NCBI RefSeq assembly: GCF_017798205.1
Contig: NZ_CP060010.1
Location: 2,852,001-2,916,000, forward strand
Length of the DNA stretch: 64,000 nucleotides
From: Cognatishimia activa
Lineage (GTDB): Bacteria; Pseudomonadota; Alphaproteobacteria; Rhodobacterales; Rhodobacteraceae
Direction of reading: 5' to 3'
Below are positions 1 through 8,657 of the stretch, piece after piece. How positions within the stretch are numbered: the stretch's first letter is position 1; each line of letters opens with the position of its first letter. Position numbers and translations under genes: made by a program. The notes beneath the pieces are model-generated. The model worked only from the letters and a program-made list of their open reading frames with translations, did not search any database and was not told the DNA's origin.

Positions 1-442
1 CCACGACCTTCGGGGCGACATGGGCAGCAGTGACGCAAATATTTTGCCAATCCGCAACCAGATTTTCCTTTTTGACCACTATTTTAGTAGATTTCACAGG
101 AAACCCATTTGCATGGCATCTATTGTTCTGAATTTTTCCATAGAGTCAGAAAATTTCGAACAAAATTCTAAATCACACTTTTCGACCACTTCATACACCA
201 AGAATCATCGAAGTGTTTGCCGCGCAGAATCGCGCTTTGAGCTCAACGTACTTGATCAGGCACGATCAAAAGCCAGTACACACTGATCAAACTCTGAAGG
301 TCACGTGTTCGAGCGTCATTTGGTTGTGACTTTCGATTTAGCTAATAGATACTATCTCTTTAGGAAGTCGAAAATTCCAGTTTACCAAAGGTGAAGTCTG
401 AAGCATGTTACTCTACATTAAGTTGATTGAGGGAATTCGAGA
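1..442. other. AT-rich non-coding stretch at the left edge
   Basis: I see no convincing gene here. The stretch is visibly richer in A and T than the coding DNA that follows. It holds an inverted repeat TTGATC (252-257) / GATCAA (264-269) and a further TGATCAA at 284-290, and a motif TTTTNGACCACT that occurs near 70-82 and 177-189. It is probably the upstream region of the sugar dehydrogenase gene that starts at 443. Confidence 0.5.
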
Positions 443-1558
443 ATGAACGCAATCGGCCGTTTCACGTCTTCATTATGCGCAGCGCTTTTCAGTCTCTGCA
501 TTCTGCTAAGCTCCCCGCTTGCTGCACGCGTCCACGAGGTCTCGATCGGTTCTGTAAACATCACGCGCGAAGTACGCGGCCTTAACGGGGCTTGGGGCTT
601 TGGGTTTCTACCTGATGGATCGATGATCATCACCGAAAAACGCGGACGCTTGTTTTTGTACAAAGAAGGCGAGCGCATGCGTCGCATTTCCGGGCTGCCC
701 GAAATTAAGGTTCAGGGGCAGGGTGGTTTGCTTGACGTCGCCCCTGCGCGGGATTTTGAAACGAGTTCGGAAATTTTCCTAACCTTCGCCGGCGCGCTCG
801 AAGAAGGCATCGGAACCAGTGTTGCGGTTGCCAAACTCAATACTAATAGCCTTATGCTGGAAGACCTGCGCGTGATTTACAAAATGACCAAAGGTGCCAG
901 AGGCGGAACCCATTTCGGCAGCCGGGTCGTTGAAGCCCCCGATGGAACGCTGTTTGTTTCGATTGGAGATCGCGGTGACCGTCCGTCCGCTCAGGATTTG
1001 TCGCGCAGCAACGGAAGCATTATCCGGATCAACCGCGACGGCTCGATCCCAGAAGACAATCCATTTCTGGATCAAGATGCACCTGAAATCTGGAGTTACG
1101 GTCACCGCAACCCGCAAGGCATGGACATAAGCAATTCAGGTGACCTTTGGGCGGTCGAACATGGCCCAAAGGGTGGGGATGAATTGAACTTGATCGTTCA
1201 AGGGCAAAACTACGGTTGGCCTGTGATTTCCTATGGCACCCATTATTCAGGAGCCACAGTAGGAGAAGGCACTAGTAAATTAGGCATGGTCCAGCCAGAG
1301 CACTTCTGGGACCCATCCATGGCTCCGTCAGGTCTGATGATCTATGAGGGCGACATGTTTCCCGAATGGCGCGGCGACATATTCATCGGGTCGCTCAAGT
1401 TCGACTATATCTCGCGTCTGTCAGGAGACCAGAAGACCGAAGTCGAACAAATCAAAACCATGGATACCCTGCGGGTCCGAGACGTGCGCGAAGGGCCAGA
1501 CGGCAGCATCTGGTTCATTTCAGAGGACCGCAGCGCGATCTACAAAATCTCGCGTTAG
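443..1558 (+). CDS. PQQ-dependent sugar dehydrogenase (soluble aldose/sorbosone type)
   Basis: A 371-residue secreted beta-propeller oxidoreductase of the glucose/sorbosone dehydrogenase family (YliI/Asd type), expected to oxidise aldose sugars in the periplasm with PQQ as cofactor. The first ~28 residues form a signal peptide with a hydrophobic core and an A-A end. Family landmarks are visible: THFGSR around His157, HRNPQG at 221-226, and EHGPKGGDELN at 239-249, which in the family lies around the PQQ/calcium site. The stop codon overlaps that of the convergent regulator gene. Exact substrate cannot be read from the sequence. Confidence 0.85.
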   Translation: MNAIGRFTSSLCAALFSLCILLSSPLAARVHEVSIGSVNITREVRGLNGAWGFGFLPDGSMIITEKRGRLFLYKEGERMRRISGLPEIKVQGQGGLLDVAPARDFETSSEIFLTFAGALEEGIGTSVAVAKLNTNSLMLEDLRVIYKMTKGARGGTHFGSRVVEAPDGTLFVSIGDRGDRPSAQDLSRSNGSIIRINRDGSIPEDNPFLDQDAPEIWSYGHRNPQGMDISNSGDLWAVEHGPKGGDELNLIVQGQNYGWPVISYGTHYSGATVGEGTSKLGMVQPEHFWDPSMAPSGLMIYEGDMFPEWRGDIFIGSLKFDYISRLSGDQKTEVEQIKTMDTLRVRDVREGPDGSIWFISEDRSAIYKISR

Positions 1559-2559
1559 ATCGACAGACGCCCTGACAAAGACCCACGCTCGCGATAGGGC
1601 GTGGTGTTGTAGTGGCTGCGATAGCACTTTGAGAAATGGCTCGGAGAGGCAAATCCACAGGCCAGGGCCACGTTGATCACGCTCATATCGGTCTGCATCA
1701 GCAGGTTGCGAGCTTTTTGCAGGCGCAGCTCCATATAATAGCGCTTTGGCGAGCGGTTCAGGTAGCGGCGGAACAGCCGTTCCAACTGGCGCGTCGACAT
1801 GCCCACATCTTTGGCGAGGATCGACGGGCTGATCGGGTCTTCGATGTTGTTTTCCATCATCTGGATCACAATCGACAGTTTCGGGTGACGCACACCGATG
1901 CGAGATGGAACCGACAGACGTTGCGTGTCTTGGTCCGTGCGGATGGATGAATAGATCAGCTGATCGGCAACCGCATTCGCAAGGTCTTCGTCATAGTCCT
2001 CGGCAATGAGTTTCAGCATCAGGTCAATCGAGGCCGTTCCACCTGCGGTTGTGATGCGATTGCGGTCGATCACAAAGACGGATTTGGTCAGCTCGATGTT
2101 CTCGAACTCTTCGGTAAAGCCGTCCTGGTTTTCCCAATGTATGGTCGCCTGGCGATCCTCAAGCAGGCCTGCGCGGGCCAACGCATAGCCCGCAGTACAA
2201 AGCCCGCCGACAGTTGGGCCTTTGCGAGACTCACGGCGCAACCAGTTCAGAATCTTTGGTGTAGTCGAATTCTGGATATTAACCCCGCCACACAAAAAGA
2301 TCGTGTCGTCACGCTGCACGCTGTCCAGAGCCATATCGACGGTAAAGGTCGCACCCGCTGAACAGGTCACTGGCTCTCCGTCCTCAGAGGCCAGAACCCA
2401 CTCATAGATTTCTTGGCCTGCCATACGGTTCGCGATCCGCAGGCTTTCCACCGCAGCACTAAAGCACAACATGGTGAATTCATTCATCAAAACAAAGATG
2501 AACCGGCGCGGTTTTGACCCGTTACGGGTGACATTCATCGTTGGGACAAGAGACGACAT
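1555..2559 (-). CDS. GlxA family AraC-type transcriptional regulator
   Basis: A 334-residue regulator with an N-terminal DJ-1/PfpI-like domain (about residues 18-185; Cys121 sits in the GGLCTAGYALARAG elbow) and a C-terminal AraC-type double helix-turn-helix (about 225-320, containing MSTRQLERLFRRYL and ACGFASPSHFSKCYR). Members of this family (GlxA, GbdR, CdhR) often control catabolism of quaternary amines or amino acids, but the ligand here is unknown. It converges on the sugar dehydrogenase gene and diverges from the DAHP synthase gene, with 155 bp of shared upstream DNA. Confidence 0.85.
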   Translation of the reverse strand: MSSLVPTMNVTRNGSKPRRFIFVLMNEFTMLCFSAAVESLRIANRMAGQEIYEWVLASEDGEPVTCSAGATFTVDMALDSVQRDDTIFLCGGVNIQNSTTPKILNWLRRESRKGPTVGGLCTAGYALARAGLLEDRQATIHWENQDGFTEEFENIELTKSVFVIDRNRITTAGGTASIDLMLKLIAEDYDEDLANAVADQLIYSSIRTDQDTQRLSVPSRIGVRHPKLSIVIQMMENNIEDPISPSILAKDVGMSTRQLERLFRRYLNRSPKRYYMELRLQKARNLLMQTDMSVINVALACGFASPSHFSKCYRSHYNTTPYRERGSLSGRLSI

Positions 2560-2714
2560 ATAAAGGACTCACCATCTCGCGAATTGCTGGAAGATTAACA
2601 CACATGATGCAGGAGGGCCGCGGGCGTCAAGAGAGATAATTGACCTATGGCGCTTATTGTACCGACGCAGTATAGATGCAGCGCTAACATTTTGAAAATC
2701 CCGGAGTAAGGACA

Positions 2715-4085
2715 ATGGCGAATTGGCAAAAATCTGACTGGCGTAACAAACCACGCGTTCAGATGCCTGAGTATACGGATGCATCTGCGCTGACTTCTGT
2801 AGAAGAACAGCTTGCAAGCTATCCGCCGCTGGTCTTTGCCGGAGAGGCGCGTAGCCTGAAAGCCAAACTGGCAGCCGCGTCTCGCGGCGAGGCCTTTTTG
2901 CTGCAAGGTGGCGACTGTGCCGAGAGCTTTGCGCAGTTCTCTGCAGATCACATCCGTGACACGTTTAAGGTGATGTTGCAGATGGCAATGGTGCTGACGT
3001 TCGGTGCCAAAGTTCCTGTGATCAAAGTCGGTCGTATGGCGGGCCAGTTCGCGAAGCCGCGCTCGGCCCCAACCGAGACCGTGAATGGCGTGGAGCTGCC
3101 AAGCTACCGTGGTGATATCATCAACGAGTTGGACTTCACGTCCGAGGCGCGGATCCCTGATCCTAAGAAAATGCTGCAGGCCTACACGCAAGCCGCCGCA
3201 ACGCTGAACCTGTTGCGCGCGTTCTCGCAAGGTGGATACGCCGATATGCATCAGGTCCACGCCTGGACCCTGGGCTTCACCGCCTCTGAAGAGGCGCAGA
3301 AGTACCGCAACCTGGCGAACCGCATTTCTGATGCGCTGGACTTCATGAACGCGGCCGGTGTGGACAGCAACACTGCCCATACGCTTCATTCTGTGGACTT
3401 CTACACCAGCCACGAAGGTCTGTTGCTGGAATATGAAGAAGCGCTGACACGTCTGGATTCCACCTCTGGCAATTGGCTGGCTGGCTCTGGCCACATGCTC
3501 TGGATCGGCGACCGTACACGTCAGCCAGATGGAGCACATGTTGAATTCCTGCGCGGAGTTCAGAACCCGATCGGTCTGAAATGTGGCCCGACCACAACCG
3601 CCGAAGACCTCAAGGTTCTGATGGAAAAACTGAACCCAGAGAATGAAGCGGGCCGCCTGACCCTCATCGCGCGCTTTGGCGCTGGCTCTGTCGGGGATCA
3701 CCTGCCACGCCTGATCAAAGCCGTGAAAGAAGAGGGCGCGAATGTGGTTTGGTCCTGTGACCCAATGCACGGCAACACGATCAAATCGGCAACCGGCTAT
3801 AAAACGCGCCCATTTGAGAGCGTGCTGCGTGAGGTCCGCGAGTTCTTTGGCGTACATGGCGCAGAGGGCACCATCCCAGGCGGCGTCCATTTCGAGATGA
3901 CCGGTCAAGATGTGACCGAATGCACCGGTGGCTTGCGTGACGTATCCGAAGAAGACCTCGGCTCGCGCTATCACACCGCATGTGACCCACGTTTGAACGC
4001 AAGCCAGTCCTTGGAATTGGCGTTCCTTGTGGCCGAAGAACTCTCCAACATGCGCGAAGGCGCGGCGGCCAAGCAGGCTGTTTGA
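2715..4085 (+). CDS. class II 3-deoxy-7-phosphoheptulonate (DAHP) synthase
   Basis: Catalyses condensation of phosphoenolpyruvate and erythrose 4-phosphate to DAHP, the first step of the shikimate pathway, in the cytoplasm. At 456 residues it has the usual class II length. The metal-binding cysteine motif GGDCAESF lies at residues 65-72, and the [10 protein letters not shown] and [16 protein letters not shown] blocks typical of the class are present further on. The start is preceded by GGAGTAAGGA. A strong terminator follows directly, so it is probably a single-gene unit. The dehydroquinase of the same pathway (aroQ) lies far away near 47.4 kb. Confidence 0.95.
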   Translation: MANWQKSDWRNKPRVQMPEYTDASALTSVEEQLASYPPLVFAGEARSLKAKLAAASRGEAFLLQGGDCAESFAQFSADHIRDTFKVMLQMAMVLTFGAKVPVIKVGRMAGQFAKPRSAPTETVNGVELPSYRGDIINELDFTSEARIPDPKKMLQAYTQAAATLNLLRAFSQGGYADMHQVHAWTLGFTASEEAQKYRNLANRISDALDFMNAAGVDSNTAHTLHSVDFYTSHEGLLLEYEEALTRLDSTSGNWLAGSGHMLWIGDRTRQPDGAHVEFLRGVQNPIGLKCGPTTTAEDLKVLMEKLNPENEAGRLTLIARFGAGSVGDHLPRLIKAVKEEGANVVWSCDPMHGNTIKSATGYKTRPFESVLREVREFFGVHGAEGTIPGGVHFEMTGQDVTECTGGLRDVSEEDLGSRYHTACDPRLNASQSLELAFLVAEELSNMREGAAAKQAV

Positions 4086-4105
4086 GCCAAGCATTTAGAT
4101 TATAG

Positions 4106-4134
4106 AAGGGCGGTTCCTATGAGCCGCCCTTTTT
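4106..4134 (+). terminator. rho-independent terminator after DAHP synthase
   Basis: The arms AAGGGCGG (4106-4113) and CCGCCCTT (4124-4131) form an 8-bp GC-rich stem with a 10-nt loop, followed by TTTTT. It sits 20 bp past the DAHP synthase stop codon. Confidence 0.85.
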
Positions 4135-4213
4135 GACTCTGGACTGACATACAGATTGAAGCAGCCCCGTGCATCGCGCTAAATGCTGCAAATGAACTTC
4201 GAAAGGCCTCTTT

Positions 4214-5104
4214 ATGCTGAATTCAATGACCGGATACGCCAGTGCAAGCGGGTCTGGACAAGGTTTCGAATGGACTTGGGACATGCGCGGCGTGAACGCC
4301 AAGGGGCTCGACATCCGTATTCGCGTGCCGGATTGGATCGAAGGGCTAGAGGCGGGCATCCGCGCGGTTTTGACGAAATCGCTGAGCCGCGGGTCGATTT
4401 CAGTGGGGTTGCGTGTACAGGCGGTTGAAGAGGCCTCGGGCTTTGCATTGAACGACGCGCATTTGACGGACGTGCTCGCAGCTCTTGAAAAGATTGAAGA
4501 TAAGGCGATGCAGCAAGGGATTTCCCTCGCGCCATCAAAGGCAAGCGATATCATTGGGTTGCGCGGTGTGTTTGAAGCATCCTCTCAGGAAAAAGACGTC
4601 AAACTTCTGACCCAAGAGATCTTGAAAACGCTTCCAGATTTGGTCACTGACTTTAAATCAATGCGTGAGGCAGAGGGCGCAAGCCTCTCGGAAATATTGG
4701 AAAATCAGATTTCAGAGATTGCTGATCTGACGGAGAAATCCGCAACCATCGCAGAAGCGCGCAAAGACGAGATGAAGGCCACACTGCAGGCAAATCTGGC
4801 ACGAGTGTTAGAAAATTCCGATGGTGCGGATGAAAATCGCGTCGCGCAGGAACTGGCGACGATGGTTGTGAAAAGCGATGTGACCGAGGAAATCGACCGG
4901 TTGAATGCCCACGTCGGAGCCGCGCGTGACCTGATCTCCAAAGGCAGCCCGATTGGGCGAAAGCTCGACTTCCTGATGCAGGAATTTAACCGAGAGGCGA
5001 ATACTCTCTGTTCCAAAGCCCAGAATGTTGAGCTGACCAACCTCGGCCTTGATCTGAAAACCGTCATCGACCAGATGCGCGAACAAGTGCAGAATGTGGA
5101 ATGA
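4214..5104 (+). CDS. YicC/YloC family endoribonuclease
   Basis: A 296-residue protein with the family's N-terminal MTGYA signature (residues 5-9, after a short MLNS start) and the conserved C-terminal block [20 protein letters not shown]. YicC-type proteins are endoribonucleases that act on RNA in the cytoplasm. The gene overlaps gmk by the ATGA arrangement, a pairing that is very common in proteobacteria, and begins a three-gene set with gmk and a gamma carbonic anhydrase. Function is assigned by family only. Confidence 0.9.
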   Translation: MLNSMTGYASASGSGQGFEWTWDMRGVNAKGLDIRIRVPDWIEGLEAGIRAVLTKSLSRGSISVGLRVQAVEEASGFALNDAHLTDVLAALEKIEDKAMQQGISLAPSKASDIIGLRGVFEASSQEKDVKLLTQEILKTLPDLVTDFKSMREAEGASLSEILENQISEIADLTEKSATIAEARKDEMKATLQANLARVLENSDGADENRVAQELATMVVKSDVTEEIDRLNAHVGAARDLISKGSPIGRKLDFLMQEFNREANTLCSKAQNVELTNLGLDLKTVIDQMREQVQNVE

Positions 5105-5751
5105 CCATGCAAAACCGCCGCGGCCTTCTTATTATCCTGTCCTCGCCTTCAGGCGCAGGAAAATCTACGCTTTCCAAGCGGTTGCGCGAATGGGACACGA
5201 CGATTGAGTTCTCTGTTTCGGCGACGACACGCGCGCCGAGGGACGGCGAGCAGGATGGCGTGGACTATCATTTCCTGACTGAAGAGGCCTTTAAGAAAAC
5301 CGTCGCCGAAGACGGCATGCTTGAGCACGCCCATGTCTTTGGCAATTTCTACGGCTCTCCAAAGGCTCCGGTTCAGGCCGCGATTGATCAGGGCTCGGAC
5401 GTGTTGTTCGACGTAGACTGGCAGGGTGCACAGCAGATAAGCCGCTCGTCATTGCAGGATCATGTGCTGTCTGTGTTCGTTTTGCCTCCGTCGATCAAGG
5501 AACTGCGCCGTCGGCTGGAAAGCCGGGGACAGGACAGCTCTGAGGTCATTCAAAAACGCATGGCCAAAAGCTGGGACGAGATCAGCCATTGGGATGGCTA
5601 TGACTACGTTCTAATCAACGATGATTTGGATGCGACCTTTGACCGGCTCAAGGCGATTATTTCAGCCGAGCGTTTAAAACTGTCCCAACAACCCGGAATG
5701 ATGGATTTCATTCGTGGCCTGCATGACGAATTTATCGAGGTGGAAGAATGA
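5101..5751 (+). CDS. gmk: guanylate kinase
   Basis: Phosphorylates GMP to GDP with ATP in the cytoplasm. The 216-residue protein carries the P-loop [10 protein letters not shown] near residues 14-23, the GMP-binding segment [13 protein letters not shown], and the [10 protein letters not shown] block. The ATG overlaps the yicC stop codon (ATGA), so the two are translationally coupled, and the downstream gene again overlaps by four bases. Confidence 0.96.
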   Translation: MTMQNRRGLLIILSSPSGAGKSTLSKRLREWDTTIEFSVSATTRAPRDGEQDGVDYHFLTEEAFKKTVAEDGMLEHAHVFGNFYGSPKAPVQAAIDQGSDVLFDVDWQGAQQISRSSLQDHVLSVFVLPPSIKELRRRLESRGQDSSEVIQKRMAKSWDEISHWDGYDYVLINDDLDATFDRLKAIISAERLKLSQQPGMMDFIRGLHDEFIEVEE

Positions 5752-6269
5752 CCATTTATAGTCTGGATGGTGTTTCGCCTCAGGTCGCTGAGGACAGCTG
5801 GATCGCAACAGATGCAAATGTCATCGGCAAGATTGTGATCCAAGAGGGCGTGTCGGTCTGGTTTGGCGCAACCCTGCGGGGCGATAACGAAGAGATCGTG
5901 ATCGGCAAGGGCTCTAACGTGCAGGAAAACACCATCATGCACACAGATATGGGCTATCCGCTGACCGTGGGCGAAGGCTGCACCATCGGGCACAAGGCGC
6001 TTTTGCATGGCTGCACGATTGGCGACAATACATTGATCGGCATGGGAGCAGTGATCCTGAACGGCGCCAAGATCGGCAAGAATTGCCTTATCGGAGCCAA
6101 TGCGCTGATCACGGAAAACAAAGTCATTCCAGATGGGTCTCTGGTCATGGGCTCTCCGGGCAAAGTCGTGCGCGAGTTGGATGAACAGGGCATTCAGGGC
6201 TTGCGTGCCTCGGCACTGAACTACCAGCAAAATATGCGCAGATTCCGGGCGGGGCTTGCGCAAATCTAG
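5748..6269 (+). CDS. gamma-class carbonic anhydrase family protein
   Basis: A 173-residue left-handed beta-helix protein made of hexapeptide repeats (for example [20 protein letters not shown]). The three histidines expected to hold the metal are present in IMHTD, IGHKA and LLHGC. Proteins of this family include Cam/YrdA-like carbonic anhydrases, but many members have not been shown to be active. The start overlaps the gmk stop codon (ATGA), so it belongs to the yicC-gmk set. Confidence 0.88.
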   Translation: MTIYSLDGVSPQVAEDSWIATDANVIGKIVIQEGVSVWFGATLRGDNEEIVIGKGSNVQENTIMHTDMGYPLTVGEGCTIGHKALLHGCTIGDNTLIGMGAVILNGAKIGKNCLIGANALITENKVIPDGSLVMGSPGKVVRELDEQGIQGLRASALNYQQNMRRFRAGLAQI

Positions 6270-6356
6270 CGCCAAAAGCCACCCCCTTTACATTTGCAGA
6301 ACAATCCTGAACGTTTGCGCCAAGTTACATTCGCTGCCGTTCAGACCCGTTCCATC

Positions 6357-7385
6357 ATGATTGACTCTCTGCTTGAAGCCATCCCTTTGCCAGCCGTTTT
6401 GATTGGCACGGACGCGCGTCTTTTGGGGGGCAATGAACGTGCCATTCGCCTGCAACCCAACGCCGGAGATCGCCGTGCCTTTATTCTGGTGTTTAGACAA
6501 CCGGGCTTTAGCACGGCGTTCGAGCAATGCATTCGCACCAGACAGCCACAGACCACCGTGTATCTGCACACCGATGAAGGGCATGAGATCCGTTATGACG
6601 TGACCTGTTCCTATGTCGAGTTCGGAGAGACAAAAGGCGTCCTTGCCTGTTTTCGCGATGTAACCGAAGTCGAACAGGCAAGCGAAATCCGTCGGGATTT
6701 TGTCGCCAACGTCAGCCATGAATTGAAAACACCGCTGACTGCCTTGCTTGGTTTTATCGAAACCCTGCAAGGGCCTGCGCGCAATGACGAAGCCGCGCGA
6801 GATCGGTTTCTTGGCATCATGGGGGCCGAGGCCAGCCGTATGAACCGCCTTGTCGGGGATCTCTTGTCCCTAAGCCGCGTCGAAGAAGAAGCGCGCATGC
6901 GGCCGACCGATTCCATAGATGTTGCAAACATCGTGAACACCGTCGTGCGAAACCTTTGCGAAGTTGCCAAGGCTCAAGAGGTCGAGATCTCGGTCCAGGG
7001 GCTGGAGTCTGAGACCAATGTGCTGGGTGACTCAGACCAGCTGTTGCAGGTCTTTACCAACCTGATCGAGAACGCTGTAAAATATGGCGGCAGCGGTGGG
7101 GCAGTCAATGTCACATTCAAATCTGTTGACCGAGATCCGTTTCTACGCCGTCCTGCGGTTCGCATCGAAGTGAAGGATAATGGGCCTGGCATTGATCCCG
7201 TGCATATCCCACGCCTGACCGAACGGTTTTACCGCATCGACTCGCATCGCTCTCGCGAAATGGGTGGAACAGGTCTTGGCCTGGCCATTGTTAAGCACAT
7301 CGTGAATCGTCACCGTGGCCGCATGAAAATCGAGAGTGCCTTGGGGCAAGGCAGCACTTTTGCGGTGATCCTCCCGAAAAATTAA
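6357..7385 (+). CDS. phoR: phosphate regulon sensor histidine kinase PhoR
   Basis: Sensor kinase that, with PhoB, responds to phosphate limitation sensed through the Pst transporter and PhoU. From the ATG at 6357 it has 342 residues: a PAS-like sensor domain (about 1-110), a dimerisation domain with the phosphorylated histidine in SHELKTPLT (His121), and a catalytic domain with NLIENAVKYG, DNGPGID and GTGLGLAIV. No clear membrane segment is visible, as in several alphaproteobacterial PhoR proteins. A TTG at 6294 in the same frame would add 21 residues; neither start has a strong ribosome binding site. It heads the pst-pho cluster. Confidence 0.92.
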   Translation: MIDSLLEAIPLPAVLIGTDARLLGGNERAIRLQPNAGDRRAFILVFRQPGFSTAFEQCIRTRQPQTTVYLHTDEGHEIRYDVTCSYVEFGETKGVLACFRDVTEVEQASEIRRDFVANVSHELKTPLTALLGFIETLQGPARNDEAARDRFLGIMGAEASRMNRLVGDLLSLSRVEEEARMRPTDSIDVANIVNTVVRNLCEVAKAQEVEISVQGLESETNVLGDSDQLLQVFTNLIENAVKYGGSGGAVNVTFKSVDRDPFLRRPAVRIEVKDNGPGIDPVHIPRLTERFYRIDSHRSREMGGTGLGLAIVKHIVNRHRGRMKIESALGQGSTFAVILPKN

Positions 7386-7394
7386 CGGGCAAAT

Positions 7395-7415
7395 TGGATT
7401 TGTAGAGCAAATCCA
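7395..7415 (+). other. hairpin between phoR and the Pho boxes
   Basis: TGGATTTG (7395-7402) and CAAATCCA (7408-7415) form a perfect 8-bp stem with a 5-nt loop just after the phoR stop codon. There is no T run, so it may be a weak terminator or an mRNA 3' end stabiliser. Confidence 0.5.
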
Positions 7416-7420
7416 GACCA

Positions 7421-7449
7421 GCTTCATAAAACTGTTACACAAGCGTCAC
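7421..7449 (+). promoter_or_regulatory. PhoB-binding Pho box array upstream of pstS
   Basis: Three 7-bp direct repeats, GCTTCAT (7421-7427), CTGTTAC (7432-7438) and GCGTCAC (7443-7449), are spaced exactly 11 bp apart with A/T-rich spacers. This matches the known Pho box layout of CTGTCAT-like repeats bound by tandem PhoB dimers. It lies 76 bp before the pstS start and predicts induction of pstSCAB-phoU-phoB by phosphate starvation. Confidence 0.85.
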
Positions 7450-7524
7450 AAAAGCGTAAGCAACCAAGCCTACTTCCGCGCTCAGGTTGCTCATAGACGA
7501 GCTTCCCTAATCAGGAGTTAAAAA

Positions 7525-8562
7525 ATGTCCGTTAAACTGACCGTGTCCGCTGTAGCGATTGCTGCCATCGCTGCCACTTCCGCCGCAGCACGTGATCAAG
7601 TTCAAGTCGCAGGTTCTTCTACCGTTCTTCCATATGCTTCCATCGTTGCTGAAGCCTTCGGTGAAAACTTCGACTTCCCGACCCCAGTTGTTGAATCCGG
7701 CGGATCCTCCGCAGGCCTCAAGCGTTTCTGTGAAGGTGTTGGCGAAAACACCATCGACATCGCAAACGCGTCCCGCAAAATCAAAGACAAAGAAGTCAAA
7801 GCTTGTGCCGAAGCTGGTGTCACCGACATCATCGAAGTTCGCATCGGCTATGACGGCATCGTTTTCGCATCCGACATCAACGGCGAAAGCTTTGAATTCA
7901 CCCCATCCGATTGGTTCCTGGCTCTGTCGGACACCGTTCTGGTTGACGGCGAGATCGTTCCGAACACCAACGCAACCTGGGCAGACGTAAACCCAGCGTT
8001 CCCTGCACAAGCTCTGGCAGCTTACGTTCCAGGCACCAAGCACGGCACACGCGAAGTGTTTGAAGACAAAGTTATCCTGGCGGGCTGTGAAGCAACTGGC
8101 GCATTTGACGTGATCAAAGCGGCAAACGGTGGCGACAAGAAAGCTGCTGAAAAAGCATGTATCGCTCTGCGGACTGACGGCGTTTCTGTCGACATCGACG
8201 GCGACTACACCGAGACCCTGGCGTCCATCGAATCCAACAAAGACGGCGTTGGCGTCTTTGGTCTGGCCTTCTACGAGAACAACACCGACAAGCTGCAAGT
8301 TGCGACTATGTCCGGCATCGTTCCTACCACCGAATCCATCGCGACCGGTGAATACCCTGTGTCCCGCCCACTGTACTTCTACATCAAGAAGGCACACATC
8401 GGCGTCATCCCAGGCGTAAAAGAATACGCTGAGTTCTTCGTAGCTGACGAAATCGCGGGCGAAGACGGTCCCCTGGCAGCCTATGGTCTGGTTGCAGATC
8501 CAGAGCTGGAAGAAACCCAAGAAGCGGTTGCTGACGAAGCAGTGCTTGGCGCAAACATGTAA
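7525..8562 (+). CDS. pstS: phosphate ABC transporter substrate-binding protein
   Basis: Periplasmic phosphate-binding protein that delivers phosphate to PstC-PstA. The 345-residue precursor has a signal peptide ending around residue 22 (TSAAA before RDQVQ) and the phosphate-contacting motifs VAGSSTVLP and ESGGSSAGLKRF. The start follows AGGAGT. Codon use is strongly biased towards a few codons (GTT, GAC, AAC), typical of a highly expressed binding protein. It is the first gene after the Pho boxes and is separated from pstC by a palindrome and a strong hairpin. Confidence 0.96.
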   Translation: MSVKLTVSAVAIAAIAATSAAARDQVQVAGSSTVLPYASIVAEAFGENFDFPTPVVESGGSSAGLKRFCEGVGENTIDIANASRKIKDKEVKACAEAGVTDIIEVRIGYDGIVFASDINGESFEFTPSDWFLALSDTVLVDGEIVPNTNATWADVNPAFPAQALAAYVPGTKHGTREVFEDKVILAGCEATGAFDVIKAANGGDKKAAEKACIALRTDGVSVDIDGDYTETLASIESNKDGVGVFGLAFYENNTDKLQVATMSGIVPTTESIATGEYPVSRPLYFYIKKAHIGVIPGVKEYAEFFVADEIAGEDGPLAAYGLVADPELEETQEAVADEAVLGANM

Positions 8563-8604
8563 TTGCCTTAAGGCAATCACGAGGACGGCGGTCTCGCCGT
8601 CCTC
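8562..8604 (+). other. palindrome and hairpin between pstS and pstC
   Basis: A perfect 16-bp palindrome ATTGCCTTAAGGCAAT (8562-8577) starts on the last base of the pstS stop codon and is followed by GAGGACGGCG (8581-8590) paired with CGCCGTCCTC (8595-8604), a 10-bp stem with a 4-nt loop. No T run follows, so it most likely protects or partly terminates the pstS transcript and keeps pstS mRNA above the permease mRNA. Confidence 0.6.
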
Positions 8605-8657
8605 ATTCACGAAAAGCCGTTGGTTATCACCTGCGCATCCAAACAAACGGAGTATCC

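Noticed and set aside
1-21. Possible start of a minus-strand gene (ATG at 21-19)
   Set aside because: Only seven codons are visible before the window ends, too few to support a gene.
252-269. FNR-type anaerobox
   Set aside because: The half sites TTGAT and ATCAA are separated by eight bases, not the required four.
20-286. 88-codon open frame on the plus strand at the left edge
   Set aside because: AT-rich, no ribosome binding site, no recognisable domain, and codon use unlike the neighbouring genes.
2647-2709. 20-codon frame ending just before the DAHP synthase gene, as a possible leader peptide
   Set aside because: No enrichment of aromatic amino acid codons, no own ribosome binding site and no attenuator hairpin after it.
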